Source: Albugo candida
Lineage: Eukaryota; Oomycota; Peronosporomycetes; Albuginales; Albuginaceae
Assembly (NCBI GenBank): GCA_905220665.1
Contig: CAJNAR010000183.1
Span: forward strand, 62,001-126,000
Length of the DNA: 64,000 bases
Direction: 5' to 3'
The first letter of the stretch is position 1. The number at the start of each line of letters is the position of its first letter. The notes under the pieces are model-generated. The model had not been told where the DNA came from and did not search any database. It saw nothing but the letters and a program-made list of their open reading frames with translations. Of this stretch, positions 21,687 to 34,744 are shown piece by piece. The translations under genes and the position numbers were made by a program.

Positions 21687-24070
21687 GTAATTTTCTTCGG
21701 TAAATTAGAAAAGAAAGGATGCGTTCTTGAATACCGTGATGGGAGGTGGGATGTGGTCTCTCAGCTTGGGGAGCCTCAATCATGCACGTTAGTCGTGATG
21801 TGTCAATCGAATCAGTTGACGATGGTACTTCGATTGACAATTTTCGTGGATTTGGTTAACCAAAGAAGGTGGTTGTGAAATTTCGAATGGTGATGGACAT
21901 GAATTTAGCATGGGCGTTCTGCATTGAAACGTGTTGCAGTTCCATCTTCATATCGGTCATCTGTGTTTTGCCAAAATCATCAAGATGGCTCTCTACCCGG
22001 CCTCTGCTTCAAAAAGACTGATAATGGGCGTATCACCTACTTTGCATGAGCAAAAGGCAAGAGGAAGCAGCGTTTACTGTCACGCACGGACAGCGAGTTG
22101 CATCCGCCGGAAGATGTCATAGGTCGGTCATCTGTTCCGTTCCAAAAGGCCACTTGACTTCCCTTCATCCCCCAGACAATACGTATCTGACCAACGATCA
22201 AACTACTACAGAGTGTTCAGCGCGAGGACAAAGGATGTTTCTGCGATAAAGTTTGATCATTTCGTGGATTTTTTAAAAGTGGTTCAATTAACGTCGACAC
22301 GTTGTATATATAGACGATGGAGACGGATATAAACCCCTGGACGTGTTTTTCAAGAAATGGAGTCTTACGACAATTGAATGAAAGAAATAACCAGGAAAAT
22401 AATGGCAAAGGTGAAAGGTTGCTTCACAACATTATTAACATGGTACCAAGAATGGTGTTTCAAATGGGCTACCATTGAAGTTTTGCGGTAATGTTGCTGA
22501 ATATGCAGTCTACATCCTTAATCGAAGTATCATCAAGGAAAATGAAGGTAGCATCTTGCCTATTGAGATGTTGACCAAGAAATGAACGGTCAAACAAATA
22601 TATCTGTGGGCGTGCGCTGGAAATCGACAATCATCATCGCAAACGACGATGAGATGAAGGTATATCGGGACTTCATACCAAAGGAGAATGCAGCGGGGGT
22701 AACTCGGCATTTTTGGAATGTTAAAAACCTGGTCTATATTAACGATTGTAGAGAAGTGAAACCTTTTCCTGGCACCATCGGTCAGGAAAGTTCGACGGCA
22801 ACGATGGCAAGCGCTCAACGATAAACCGGTCGTCCGGGTTGACACATGATCACCACCTAACACTGTTAAGACGCGATGTAGGCGATAAGCCGAGTGATAA
22901 AGGTAACATTATCGAAGTCCAAGACTTTGTCAGCACTATCAGAGAACCAGACCCAAGAAACTACCGCTAGGCTGTGAAGAGAACTAGCAAGGATAAGTGG
23001 GTCGTGGCCATAAACGAAAAGATGACGCTTTGGATGCAAATGGTGTATGGAGAGTGGTAAGACTCACACGTTCTCCACAATAAGTGGGTGTTTAGGACGA
23101 ATACAGATATTGCTAGGAATGTGGAGAGATATAAGGCGAGAATCGTTGCATGCGGAAATGAACACGAATCAACTAAGCTTTGACTTCCGCCAGGGTAACA
23201 GAATTTGAAGCCGTAAAGCTGATCTTGGTACTCTACCATCGAAGGAATTTCCAGCACGTCATCCTGACCTTCAAAATAAATATGTCAGGAATGGAAAAAA
23301 GACATTGGCATACATGAGAGTGCCAAGCGAAATGCAAGTGGTGAGGATATCTTGATGCAACATTAAGTCAAGCATACGAAAGAGCCTGCTCTATCGTTAG
23401 AGAGTCACTCTATGGCCTGTTGCAGGCCGGAAGGTTATGGAGAAAGCTTTTTTACTCAAAGTTAGTCGGCCTGGGTTTCGTGCAGTGTACAACAGACATG
23501 TTTTTGTACATCAGAGATACCGATGGAAAAGTTACGCTGTATGTATGTATGGCGACGACTTGTTGGTCCCCGAAACTTCAACTCATGTTTTGGACGCTTT
23601 TGCGACGGCATGGTGTCCTTGTAAATAAAAGGTTTGGGTGCTGTGAATATTTTTTGGTTCACGTATAATGTTGGACTCTGGAGATGGTTAAATTCTGGAT
23701 CAAGAAGTGGTCGACTCACTGTTACAGGACCATGGTTTAGTATAGGCAAACGGAGTTTGAATCCCAATTGGCGAATCATGCAACGAAGAGGAAATACGGG
23801 GTTCCGAATTCTTGGTTGCATCGCACGAACGCAGCATCAAGGCCTTTCAGTCCCTCGATGGGATTCTACTATGGATTGCACGATGCACTCTCCCATATAT
23901 CTGTTTAGCAGTTCGCCACACAGCCTGGCAGACTCACAAACCGACGATGAGGGACTGATAAATGACCTAGCGAGTCGCGCTTTTTCTATCGGACACGAAA
24001 TCGTTGAAGTTATGCTTGAACAGCACAAGCCAACCAGTGGACGCCATTAAAAGTGAAAGATGAAGCGACG
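21687..24070 (+). mobile_element. Ty1/Copia retrotransposon, 3' fragment (integrase, RT)
   Basis: It starts in the linker after the protease (FFGKLEKKGCVLEYRDGRW), then reads a GAG-pre-integrase motif (HLHIGHLCFAKIIKMALYPA, 21935). Next come integrase pieces (NERNNQENNGKGERLLHNI, then NVAEYAVYILNRS near 22500) and RVT_2 reverse transcriptase (HNKWVFRTNTD and ERYKARIVACGNEHE near 23080-23165, RESLYGLLQAGRLWRKLF near 23400). It ends with the post-RT segment KAFQSLDGILLWIARCT and WQTHKPTMRD (23840-23960). The YxDD-like site is not intact. Many stops and frame changes make it dead. It belongs to the same family type as the 1.8-3.6 kb fragment and begins almost where that one ends. It truncates the RCC1-TBC pseudogene. 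Confidence 0.82.
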
Positions 24071-26763
24071 ATTAGTTTGCTGGTTTAGGTCGCAAACAAA
24101 GTCGGTCTCACGATGCATATGGGTATAGTCACGGCATGCGAAGTCCGTTGCTGCGTCTTAGCTGGTCGTGGCCGTCTAGAGCCGAGAAAGCTTTGTGCGA
24201 ACTGGACATAAAAGGGGTTGAGCTGATGCTCTCGGGGATGTAAAATCAAGCGGCGATCAAGCAACCACAAATCGGGGAAACTACCCAAAGCGCGACATTC
24301 GTTTCGATTTCATTTGAGCTCCCTCTCACGAAACGTTCTTGCAGCCAAGTTTGTCAAGTCTGATGAGATGATACCAGATGGAATCATACAACCTTGTGTC
24401 GTCCGTCTCACCGAGATACGGCTATATTTCATCGGCCCACATGTGATTTCTTCCATTACTAATTTTATTCGAACCACTTGAATTCCTACTACGAATCACC
24501 TCAATCATGCAACATCCATGAATTCCTATTCATTTCCCAGCGCATCCTGCAAGTCCGCAAAGATTTCGTTGCTATCAAACCACATGAGAAATAGATGCAC
24601 GTAACTTCGCTGGATTCAGATGTTCGCGGTATATATCGTTGAATGCAACAACATCGCGCACCATTAATCGAATTTTAAGGTCGTTAATATGTTCCATTTG
24701 TTGATGAGCTGATGCTTTTGACCGCAGGAAGACGTCTTATTCCCATTAGGTGAGCAGAAAAGTGTCAGTGATATTATATATTTATGAACACTCACCGTTT
24801 CGTTACTTAAGACAAGAGATGCATGCTTTCCTCGATATCAACAATGGGTCAAATTGCAACATCGGGTTCTGGAAGAAACTATGTACTATCATCCTGCAAA
24901 CTACACGAATTCCAAACAGGAAGCATTAGCTTTGTTATGATGCGCTGTAAGATATACCACTATGGTTGTATACAGCCGTATGGGCATCCGGTTAGTCAGT
25001 ATGACATGTGATAATGTCACTGGAGAAAACTTCTGAATGCTTAGTCTTCTTCTGATCTTTTATTACATGTTTTCATGCCAGCTTTATGTGTGCGAGTGGC
25101 TGTGAACCATCCTCTCCTGCAAGCGCTATAGGCATAAGTTCAAGGTAAAGGCAGCGCAGGCTGGTGACAATGATGTTTTGATTGAGAGTAATGCGTGGCG
25201 TAGTGATCAATTAAATATTTAGCATCAATTACTTGATTTGAATATTGGTTATGAATTTGCGTATACGTAGAATCGTTCCCGTTACACGTGATACAAGTTT
25301 TTGCACGAGAAGGGTTGTAGCTTAACAAGTATTGAGACACATACAAAGGTCATAGAATTGTGACGAATGCAATAATAAACTTCTGCACAGGCGAGTCGGT
25401 ATTCTAGTATGGCAATACACATATAGTAGAAATAAAAAAGCAATGTCACCTTGGAAACAAAGTCTTAGATGAGAATGCGTTGTAGCTATGGATTCAATTC
25501 TCGCTATGTTCAGATGAGAGAAGTTTCAAAATAGAGTCACTATCCACAAAGTATGGCTGGGGTCGAAATAGACTCTGTTAGAGAAATAAGACGAATTAAG
25601 TTTCTATTGATGGAGCATGGGCTCCAGACCGAGATTTATGATACTCCAATTTATATTCGGTGTTATCACCAGGCGTGTTCTTTTAGCGCTTTTTCTTTAC
25701 TTCTGTGGTTTCAATACCAAAGAAGTGTTTTCGAGCTTCTTTTGTCTTTGCCAACACCAAAAGCAGAATCTACATCTCGGAATGGTGTCTGCCGAAGATT
25801 GTTATTATATAAAATACTGACTCCCACACTATCTAATGCGCGCAAATCGGACAATTTGCAAATCGCATCTTCATTTCTACCATCCAAACGTAATGATTCG
25901 TCAGATAGAACAACGTTTTCCTTTTGTGTGAGGCATTTGAAACTACCAATCATATCACTTCCATTATCCGTTTCGTCCGTCCATCTGTATAAAGTCACTA
26001 TTGCTCCTAAAGGCTGGTCTTGCTACAACCACTGACTGATGCTCTCACCAACTCTTTCCTTGTCCGCGAATTGAAACTGCTGTTAAGTTTTTTGCGATTT
26101 GATTCGTACAGGCATACTGTTTCCGATATAAGATCGACTTCTGTGTATCTAAATTCTCGAGGAACTCTGGATCTATATATTAGGTGACCATTGAGTGTTT
26201 CCGGAAAATGATACTAAGAATGCGATTGGCGACAGCTTGGAATGAAACTCTCCGGAAAGTCTTTACAGTATAGAAATTCGCTCCTCTCACTATTTTAGAC
26301 CAGGAAACATCCACCATGACCATTCGATTGCAAATACTGCTTTTTGTGGATCTCATTCAAAAGCTCTGGATTCGATACTCCAGAAGCTGATTAAATATGT
26401 TCAACAGCAATGATGGTATAGTTATTTTTAACAATTTACGATTCGAAGCTCTGAAAATTTTAGCAGAAAGAAGAGAAAAGTCGTCATCGAAGGTGTATCG
26501 AGATGAGCGACGGCACGATTTGATTGTTTCTTCTCCTCTCAAGTCAGCATTAGGGCCAAGACCCTAGTGTGAAGGGGTACCGACGACAAACGTTTTAAGG
26601 CTGGTATGTGACTAGGTTAGTGGTTAACGCGAGTGCATTCCGTCTGTTCTGTTTGCTAAAAATTATGGAGAGGGTGCGATGCATAGTGTATATTTGCTGA
26701 GTTATATTAGTGTTTTGTGGTGTTGACTACACCATAAATATTGCATTCGGTCGATTGCTGCTA
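24071..26763. other. Decayed region with one half of a direct repeat
   Basis: No intact gene. Minus-strand frames at 24085-24288 and 25711-26542 look protein-like (for example LRLDGRNEDAICKLSDLRAL, and DDDFSLLSAKIFRASNRKLL) but are broken and unrecognised. The block 24390-24900 has a direct-repeat partner at 30950-31530. Confidence 0.4.
24390..24900. repeat. Diverged direct repeat, copy 1
   Basis: Similar to 30950-31530 in the same orientation. Examples: 'cacatgtgatttctt' in both, 'ttttgaccgcaggaagacgt' against 'ttttgaccacagcaagacgt', then 'gagcagaa' against 'aagcagaa', and 'tgaacactcaccg' against 'tgagcactcatca'. It is old and imperfect. The content is probably a decayed minus-strand coding sequence. 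Confidence 0.55.
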
Positions 26764-29613
26764 TAGTGCGGGACATCTAAAATCATCAACTATTCAACGG
26801 GTCGTTCGTGCTGCACATCACAGCCAGTAGGATTTATTTTGATCAAAATCTGGCTCTGTCATAGGGAACGAGAGATGAAAATCTTGGATTACAAACTCAG
26901 ATTTATGTTCGGTTTATTTTTGGCGAAGATATGGGAATTCTAAAACCGAGAAATTCCAAGGGATTTGGCTTGGGCAGCAAATTTTAGCCGGCCCAAAGAG
27001 AACTTTAAAAAGAAGATAGCCAATTATAGGCTACGCACTCTTTCATCGTAGACAATAAAATGGCGCAACGTCTGGTCAATCAACGAAGCTATAATCACTT
27101 GCCACCTCTCTAAACAGTCGACCCTCGTTGCTACTTATTTACAGATACAATCAAATACCATATATACAGTTCATTCATTAGTTAAAAAAAAATCACCAAT
27201 CATGTTGATGTCCATCATGATAGAGTTGGGAATTTGACGGTGGGACCGGTATTTCTTCACGGCGTATTCAGTAGCCTTTCCCGTCAAACCCTTCCGATAG
27301 ACATCCATGTATCGAAAACATTTCTATGCACGGCGTCTACTTGTTGTTGGGGACGGATTCCAGAGCCTTCGGAACTGTGCTAACCAGGCCTTTCCAGCTG
27401 TAGTAACAGTTTTCATTGCGAGCATAGACCTTGGCAGCACCCCAGAAGTTATCAATGAAGTTTTATTCACAGTGAAACCTTGGATAAAATATTATCATTT
27501 GTCCGGCAGAAACGACAAATTCTTTCAACATTCCTCTCTGCTCCATGAAGTCATGATCGTTGTCAATCGTATTTTTTGCACAGAACGTTGTTAAACCAAG
27601 GCACTTGTCTTTGTAATGGAGGCACATTTCACTTTTCCTCAGGCCCCTCTTAATTAAAACCACTTTCAATCCCTTTGGCAAGCTTAAAAGAAATAAAAGG
27701 GTAAAAAACATGATTCAAATGGGTAGCATTTCAACTCAATATCTCTATCACCTCGAAGAGTAACATCAGGATGAGTGTCAGGAAAGCACATTGGCTGGAC
27801 TATGCCATCTCTCATTCTCCCATTGCGCATCTTTGGTTATTTTCCACCTAATCCCAAATTCACTTTTTTACCGACAAGGGCATCAGTAGCAAATGCAGAA
27901 TGACTTGTAGCATTGTCAAATGAAAAGAGGGCTCTGGGTGTGGGGTACTGTGCCTCAAAGATTGGAATTACACGATCACTCACTTGTTTTAAAAGATCTT
28001 CACCAGTCCACCACCCATCAGATTTCTTGCCAGGGGGCATTATAGCACACGCGTCTTTTGAGATGCGGGTGTGCTCGAGCTGCTTCAGATCACTCAGTGA
28101 TAGGCGACCCACAACATCACACAAGAATTCGCTGACATGGATTGATTTTCCAGCTCGTTTTTTTCGAACTATTTGCTGTCCATCCGGCAGCCATAGATTC
28201 ATCTGACCATCGTGTGCTGCGAAGGTGCTTTCATCGTGTATTACAGAATGATCGGCGCTCCCACTTGCCAGGTTTCAATCTCCATATCCGTCCCTGATAA
28301 TATTGGCATCCGCACTCCAAAATCCGTCATGCGCTTCAGGAAGATAGTACGTTATTCAAGAACGTCGAGGCGTTCATGACCATTGACGATCATTCCTTTG
28401 TGAACTAGAGAATACTGTAGTCCTAGTCTCTGCATCCATCGGATTGAGGTCTTACCAGAAATCACTTGTGCTTCCTGCATTGGGAAGAATGTGATGATTG
28501 ACATGCTTGGTGAATTCAACAGGGTCAATTTTTCACTTGTTCTGACACAGATACAATCGGACTATGGCAAGAACATCTTCATCCATCAAAACGCTGCGTG
28601 TCTTGATATCTTGGTCTTGCTTGCTGTTCGGAAGATGACCAGTGGCGTGATAGATGGTTCTCAAGTGCGAAGTAATCGACAAAACCATGATCCTTTCCCG
28701 AATGCCTGAAAAATGAATTCTGATGCATGAAGCTTGTAAACAAATGAAGCATCATCAAAATAATGATATGTTTATAACACTCACTAAAATACAACAGCCT
28801 CAACTCACAGAATAGTCCCTTTAAAGGAGACGGAAATACGATGCGATAGCAGCTAGTCGTGCACGTTGAGCTTTGTTGGTTGTCCTTTTGGTCTTCTGGT
28901 CAATTTCAGCATTGAAGCGGAAAGGTTTTCATCGCCCTTGTCATCATTTTCCTTATCATTCTCATCCTCGTGGTCAGTTTGCCTGCTTTCGTTCTCACTG
29001 TCTGTTCCTGCTTGTGTATCTTGATTTATAGATTGAGAATATGTCTTGAGTCGTCGAGAACCAAGTGTGGCATTGCGGGTTTCTGCACGTTATCGTCGTC
29101 GAGTACGGCTCGAGTTCCGAATGTATCGACCCGGACGGTTCGAAATAGATGGTATTTTCAGTGCTGCAAAGTCTGCTCGATTATCAGTGAAACCCTCATC
29201 CTCTTCGACCTCAAATTTAGAATCTTCGGCTACCTTCATATCAGTAGGCCGAAAATTGGCTCATTGCAATTGGGATGTAGGGCAAGTTCTCTTAGAATTG
29301 TTAGGTTCGCATATGCTCTGACAGCCTCATTTAGAGCGTTTTTGATGCTCTGGCCAGTTTGAGATGCTGTAAACGTGTTGTGGGTGGTCCCATTGTGGTG
29401 GTAATGACGGGGTGCAATCAGAAATGGAAGGTGAAAGCGGAAAAGAAAATAACCAAGAAATATATTATAACTTCTTCTGGCATTTAGCTACACTAATCCT
29501 GATTGGCTTATAAAGAGGTTATTGTCACGTTAGAAGTATAGACTGCGTAAATTGAAAATTCCAAATTGGGCCGCAAAAAATCAGGAGTCGATGGTTATAG
29601 GTATCACGCACTA
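26764..29613 (-). mobile_element. DDE transposon, TA-flanked (element 2, decayed)
   Basis: The left end starts TAGTGCGGGACATCTAAAAT (26764). The right end, read inward, starts TAGTGCGTGATACCTATAAC (ending 29613), with 19 of 25 positions agreeing. Both are bordered by TA. The right subterminal part matches element 1 ('cacgttagaagtata', 'gattggct'). The interior holds a broken minus-strand transposase of the same family. Confidence 0.75.
27463..28500 (-). pseudogene. DDE-superfamily transposase relic of element 2
   Basis: Minus-strand pieces parallel element 1. RWMQRLGLQYSLVHKGMIVN and GHERLDVLE near 28400 correspond to the helix-turn-helix part. WLPDGQQIVRKKRAGKSIHV and FSFDNATSHSAFATDAL (27837-28202) give the second catalytic Asp. 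GQMIIFYPRFHCE near 27480 leads to the lost third acidic site. Stops and gaps are more frequent than in element 1, so this copy is probably older or less constrained. Not functional. Confidence 0.72.
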
Positions 29614-32600
29614 TAGTAATAAGAACAAAGCTGACCTGATACATTCACTGTCGCCGCCAATGAATCATTTGTGTAACACAGATACTTGAGTCTTGGATCA
29701 AGTGCTTCGGGATTTGTCTTCCACTACGCTTCGCGAAATGCCTGATTGTGGTTGTAAAAACGTTTCATGTTTATCGATTGATGATGTATCTATTCTTGAC
29801 TGATTGGAACTAAATACCATTTGTATGCATTATCATACCCAGATGAAGATGAGCTAAGAGAAAGAAATGATAGACATTTTGCAGAATCTGTTCGATACGA
29901 AGCGGAAGTGACACTTAGGAACACGCGAATCTATAAGAAGGAAATATAATACGGCACAATGCAAGAGAATTTTGATGTTTACGAAATGTCTTACTTTGTG
30001 TAGATTTATCAGGAGATAGGCCATGGCAATAGAACGCTATAAAACCCATCAAGCGCTGTCTAATAGTTCATGTACCATTGAACAGCTTGTCGATGCATCA
30101 GGTCCTGCTGACAATACATCATTAGTGTTGAGTTTGTTCAGTGGTTTTGCGAAAAGAGAAAGAATGAGCGTTTTCGTTCTGATCACATTTTACAACAGGT
30201 ACTGCAATAAACAGAGAACGCACTTTTCGAAACTTATATGCCGATATGAGTCGAATTTTGTTTCTCACTTACTAAAACCGCCATAGTTCGCTATTTTGTC
30301 ATTTATGATCCTTCACGTACAGTTGTTTTTAATTCTATGACAACAGGTACGGCTGCCAGAAAACCAGATACCAACCCGATCCGGTAGCATGTCTGATGGC
30401 TGCTACAATACTAATAGCAATCGTAAGCTGGTTTTGGGAAGCTTTCATGCATGAATAGGCGCACAATGTCAAGATTCTTCTTATTCATTTTTTTTCAAGA
30501 CAAGTGCGTTAACCATTCGTGTTGCTTATCACCTAGTTGCTCCATCCTCCTTGACTTCTAGCCGGGAGTACTCTAGAACATTACTTTCCGTTGATTCAAG
30601 ATATTTTTTTGTTTGATATTGCGTCGCTTATATTCCATAATTTTCGCTTCCTTTTCTGTGTCCATATTTGATAGCATGTAGTTGGACATTTCACATCCCA
30701 CTGGAACCTTGTTAACTTCTATGCCACTGGTTCTGCTATCTGCGGCGTTCTCATTGCTATAACATCAGCGCCATACCTTCCGAAAGATTGTTAAGGGATG
30801 GCGTTATCTCGACTGATCACTGCGCTGCCTGGTCAATTGCATCTTCATCCAATGCGTAACAACTCGAGTAGCCCACGTTGGGTCGGCATATATAAAAGCT
30901 GTAATTTCATCATTTTGATATCATCTTCGAGGTGTTCATATATAGATCGTCATCCGACAATCACGTGCCCTCCGTCTCACGAGACACCTGTATACTTTAT
31001 CAGCTCACATGTGATTTCTTTTTTTAATTATCTTTGTTCGAAGCGGTTTTGTAACCGTTTACGAGTTTCCTTAGTCTTTCAACCTCCAGGTATCCTCATA
31101 AAATCACTGCGCTTTCTTTAAGTACCCAAAGATTTAAAGCCCCACTTAACTTAAAAACATGATTACCGCAACTTATCCCAGCATCCAGATGATCGTTGTA
31201 GGAATTGTTCATTACAAACAATTCAGCTAAAGTATCAGAATTCATTCTTGGCAATATACTCCATTCGCTTGTCAGCCAGTCCCTTTTTGACCACAGCAAG
31301 ACGTTTTGTGATCGTTAGCCAAGCAGAAGAGCTTTATTGACATGTTTTATTCGTGAGCACTCATCACTTGTTCGACTAAGATCGATAATTTCCTCTACAT
31401 TGAGAGTGGATCTGATAGCGAGAGTAAATGCTTTATTGTCCAAGTGAACAGCCTTTTTCATACTTGTTCTATTGAATCTAGCTATTTGAAGAACTATCAG
31501 CCTTGTTGTATACGTGCAAAATGTTTTTATCTGGCATCATGATCTCTTGTCGTGCTGTTAATTCCACATTGATCCATCGTTTTCTGTTACTTCCGTACGT
31601 ACCATCCTCTTGTGACCGCTCACGCGCTTATTTTCTAATTTCAAAGCCAAGCGTTACTTTATACTAGCGTTGATCGAGAATGCGCTTTAAAGCGTTATGA
31701 CCATTCATCCACTATTTCTTTATCGTTAATAATTCACACGCGATATTTAAATGTATTCACCTTAAAAAGTAGGCGTTATGCACTTGTTTTTTGTATAAGG
31801 TTTGGAATCAAAAGCTTCTAATGTTGCATTTTCTTCTGAACCCATAGTCCTTTATACGTTTCATTCCATATCATAAAGGGAAAATTTGGATGATCATATG
31901 GCCAAGTATGAGCTATGTCACTGGCCATCTACTATGTGAAGATTTTTTCTCATATTGATTTTTAGTTAGGACGTCGGGAAATTGCTTCATCAAGAAGTAA
32001 GGTGAAAGGCGTAAGGAGCGTGCATGTAAGAACGACATCTTTCGTGCTTATACGGATCAAAAGCGATGGCTCGGTACCTAGATCCATCCTTCCTCATATT
32101 TTTTTTTAACATGGTTTGCCACTTTTAACATAGCGCGCTTATTCCACACCGCTTTATCATATATATATATTATTGTCGCCCCTGCTGACAAACCAACCTG
32201 CCACTTCCCTAAATCACAAATGGAGCTCGAGAAATAAAGTATTACTAAAGTCAGCATGGAATTGAAACGTACAGCGCGGAGGTCCGCATTTGTATTGTCT
32301 ACTTAGCCGAAATTGGTCAATCAAATGCGATCAGTGTTATGTGCCTTCTCTCGGCACAATTAATAATCACTCAGTGTATGGATGTTCTTCCCTGTCTGTC
32401 GATTTTTCAAAGCGAACGTTCGGGGAAAATTCACGATAAATGATGCTATAGAAAATCTCCCTTCCGTAGATTGAACACATCATTTTATTACACGGAAGTG
32501 AGTCACGAAGAAGGCTTATTTGATTGGTTATAAAATGATACGTGTCACAATTTCAAGCACTGTTTTTTGCATTAACGTAGACGCAAGAAAATCACAATGA

Positions 32601-33371
32601 ACACTAGGATGCGCGACCTTATTTCTCGCTGTGTTAGCGTCGGTGAGTAAAGATTTACAGGCAAACAATGTACCAGCATTATCGCGAATTGTCAAAGTGA
32701 CGTGTATGAAGGGATTGGATTTGTCACCCTGCCACCGCTGTCTCGTTTCATCTGTTGGAGTAAACAGAATCGATTTAGTCCAAGCCAGCGAGACCTTTAG
32801 ACTCTACTGGGTACACAGACGTTATTCAGATATGATAAGTTCATTTATTACTAGTTGCAGTGGTAGTCGTATGTGTCGTATCTCACCTGAATCGACCGAA
32901 GCATACACAGTCATTTATTCAACCCTACACGTTTCTCATAACTCTGGCGACCAAAGTTGAGCTGTACATTCGCGATGAGAGTATTCGTCTCGTCGCGGCA
33001 CCAATGGTATTAGAACAGACGTTTGTGGACGCTCATGCGTGGACCATGAAAATTCGCCACCTTGATCATGAGAATTCTTCATTCAGACGCAAGCAAGCAT
33101 GAAGAATTCCAGTACTTTTTGGAACAGATTTTACAGCCAAGATAAATATAGAGGTGGACAGTGCGTCAAAAAAACAAACCAAAGCTCCTTTGGTTTTGGT
33201 TCAAGCTTTATTGGCTTCAAATGGTGAAAGCGGGTTTATGAAGGAACGTGTTCCGTTATGTCTACGATGTATGATTATCTCATCTTTTCAAGAAGATGCC
33301 GTTTGTCTAGAATGCCTGGCTATGCACAGTGAGTCATTAGGCTTGCGAACATATCTCTTGTTCTAGAAAGA
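29614..33371. other. No intact gene; repeat copy and broken frames
   Basis: Contains the direct-repeat partner at 30950-31530 and several protein-like but broken plus-strand frames between 32630 and 33366 (for example SRIVKVTCMKGLDLSPCHRC). These may belong with the long ORF that follows at 33372. A short AT dinucleotide run is near 32160. Nothing is recognised. Confidence 0.4.
30950..31530. repeat. Diverged direct repeat, copy 2
   Basis: Partner of 24390-24900, same orientation, with interspersed conserved blocks and many substitutions. Confidence 0.55.
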
Positions 33372-34634
33372 ATGAAAAATTCGGCTCAATTGTGCGTCTT
33401 TCATTCCAGTTACAAATCTACTGATATTATCAAAAGCTGCAAGACAGTATTCTACTCAGAAATTATATGCTGGAGTTTGAGCGACTGTGCGAGAGTAGAC
33501 GATATTGTTACAACGCTTCGATTAGTGTCTGATAATACGAATAACAAGCACAATCAATTGAAACGCTATCAAACACAACAAGTCACAGATAAGAAACCCA
33601 AGAGCTTGGAAGAAATCCAACAGATCCTTGGTATCGTTGCTTATAAAAGGATGTTAAGGGCCCGTAATAGGTCGGGCGGATTTATTCAAGAGCTAGGGTC
33701 TTACAATACACTACAAGTAGAAGCGTTCGCCTGCGTCAAAACAACATCAAAGCGTAACCTGAAATTCGATTGTATGGGCTGTATTCTAAAAAACGTTGAT
33801 GGATCTTGTGTGACTATCGTACTGTCTTTGAATGATGCACTGATACTTACGCATCCTTTGAATCAACTAATACTGCAGAAGATTGCAAGAAAGCATGTAA
33901 TGTCGTCAAAAAAATGGACACGATGAATGCATAAATTATTCCATTCAGCAGAGAATGAATATAGAAGTGTACGTGCACAATCAAAGCCCCAGAACACGGA
34001 CAGAGGATTTGGCTATTGCTTTATGTCGTTTCATATCGTTCCATCTAGAGACCAATGCTCTGAACGCATGCGGAAATACTTCACTGGAAATTCACGACAA
34101 CCAAAACTATACAACCTCACAAAAAGTTCGCTTGTAACGTACGCGTCCGGGCTTGATTCAGAGCTATTTAGCAAAATCAACCAGAACTATCTATCTATCC
34201 AGTCTCTAAAGACGTATAACAAGATTCAAAAGCTCTCTCACAAGTTTAGTTCTGGCCACGAAGCGTTCCTTGCGGCAGCTTCAACTGAAGCAATTGCCAT
34301 CGACATGTTCACCAGAAAGCGCATTCCAGTGGGTGTATGGCCTCCTCAAAACCATATCATCTCTTTGAACATGAATCGTGTAAAATCTCAGATGCGTTTT
34401 TTGGCACATTCTCCTTCGGATTCTGGAATAAAATCTACGCCATTTTTTAACACTATCGTGCTTGTGGAGTATGAATGTGGAAAGGCAAGACAGCTGGATT
34501 GTTTCGGTTGTCTATTTCAACAACACAAGTATACTTTGTTTACAATGAAAAATCTAGCACGAGCGGATATGTCTGGATGTGTCAGGCACCTTCTCTCATT
34601 CTCAAATCATGTATCGGTTCTAAGAAATGCTTGA
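33372..34634 (+). pseudogene. Unidentified long ORF interrupted by a single TGA
   Basis: From the ATG at 33372 the frame is open for 184 codons to a TGA at 33924-33926. The next codon is ATG and the same frame remains open for another 235 codons to 34634. That makes about 420 codons with one internal stop in A/T-rich DNA, where chance would give about twenty stops. The composition is basic, Ser- and Lys-rich, with scattered cysteines (FDCMGC, RQLDCFGC). I see no signal peptide at 33372, no transmembrane span and no known domain. An upstream start in another frame with an intron is possible. It could be a recently inactivated gene or a readthrough case; the product is unknown. Confidence 0.5.
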
Positions 34635-34744
34635 GCCTTACTCACAATGCAGATCGAAATCAGGCCAAGCTCCCAGATGGGGTACGGCATTTGACAATAG
34701 ACGACTTCAGGACCACAACAAAAGGTAATGAGAAAGCGGGGTGA

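Noticed and set aside
25553..26035. 160-codon plus-strand open frame
   Set aside because: The opposite strand reads more like decayed protein, and no motif supports the plus strand.
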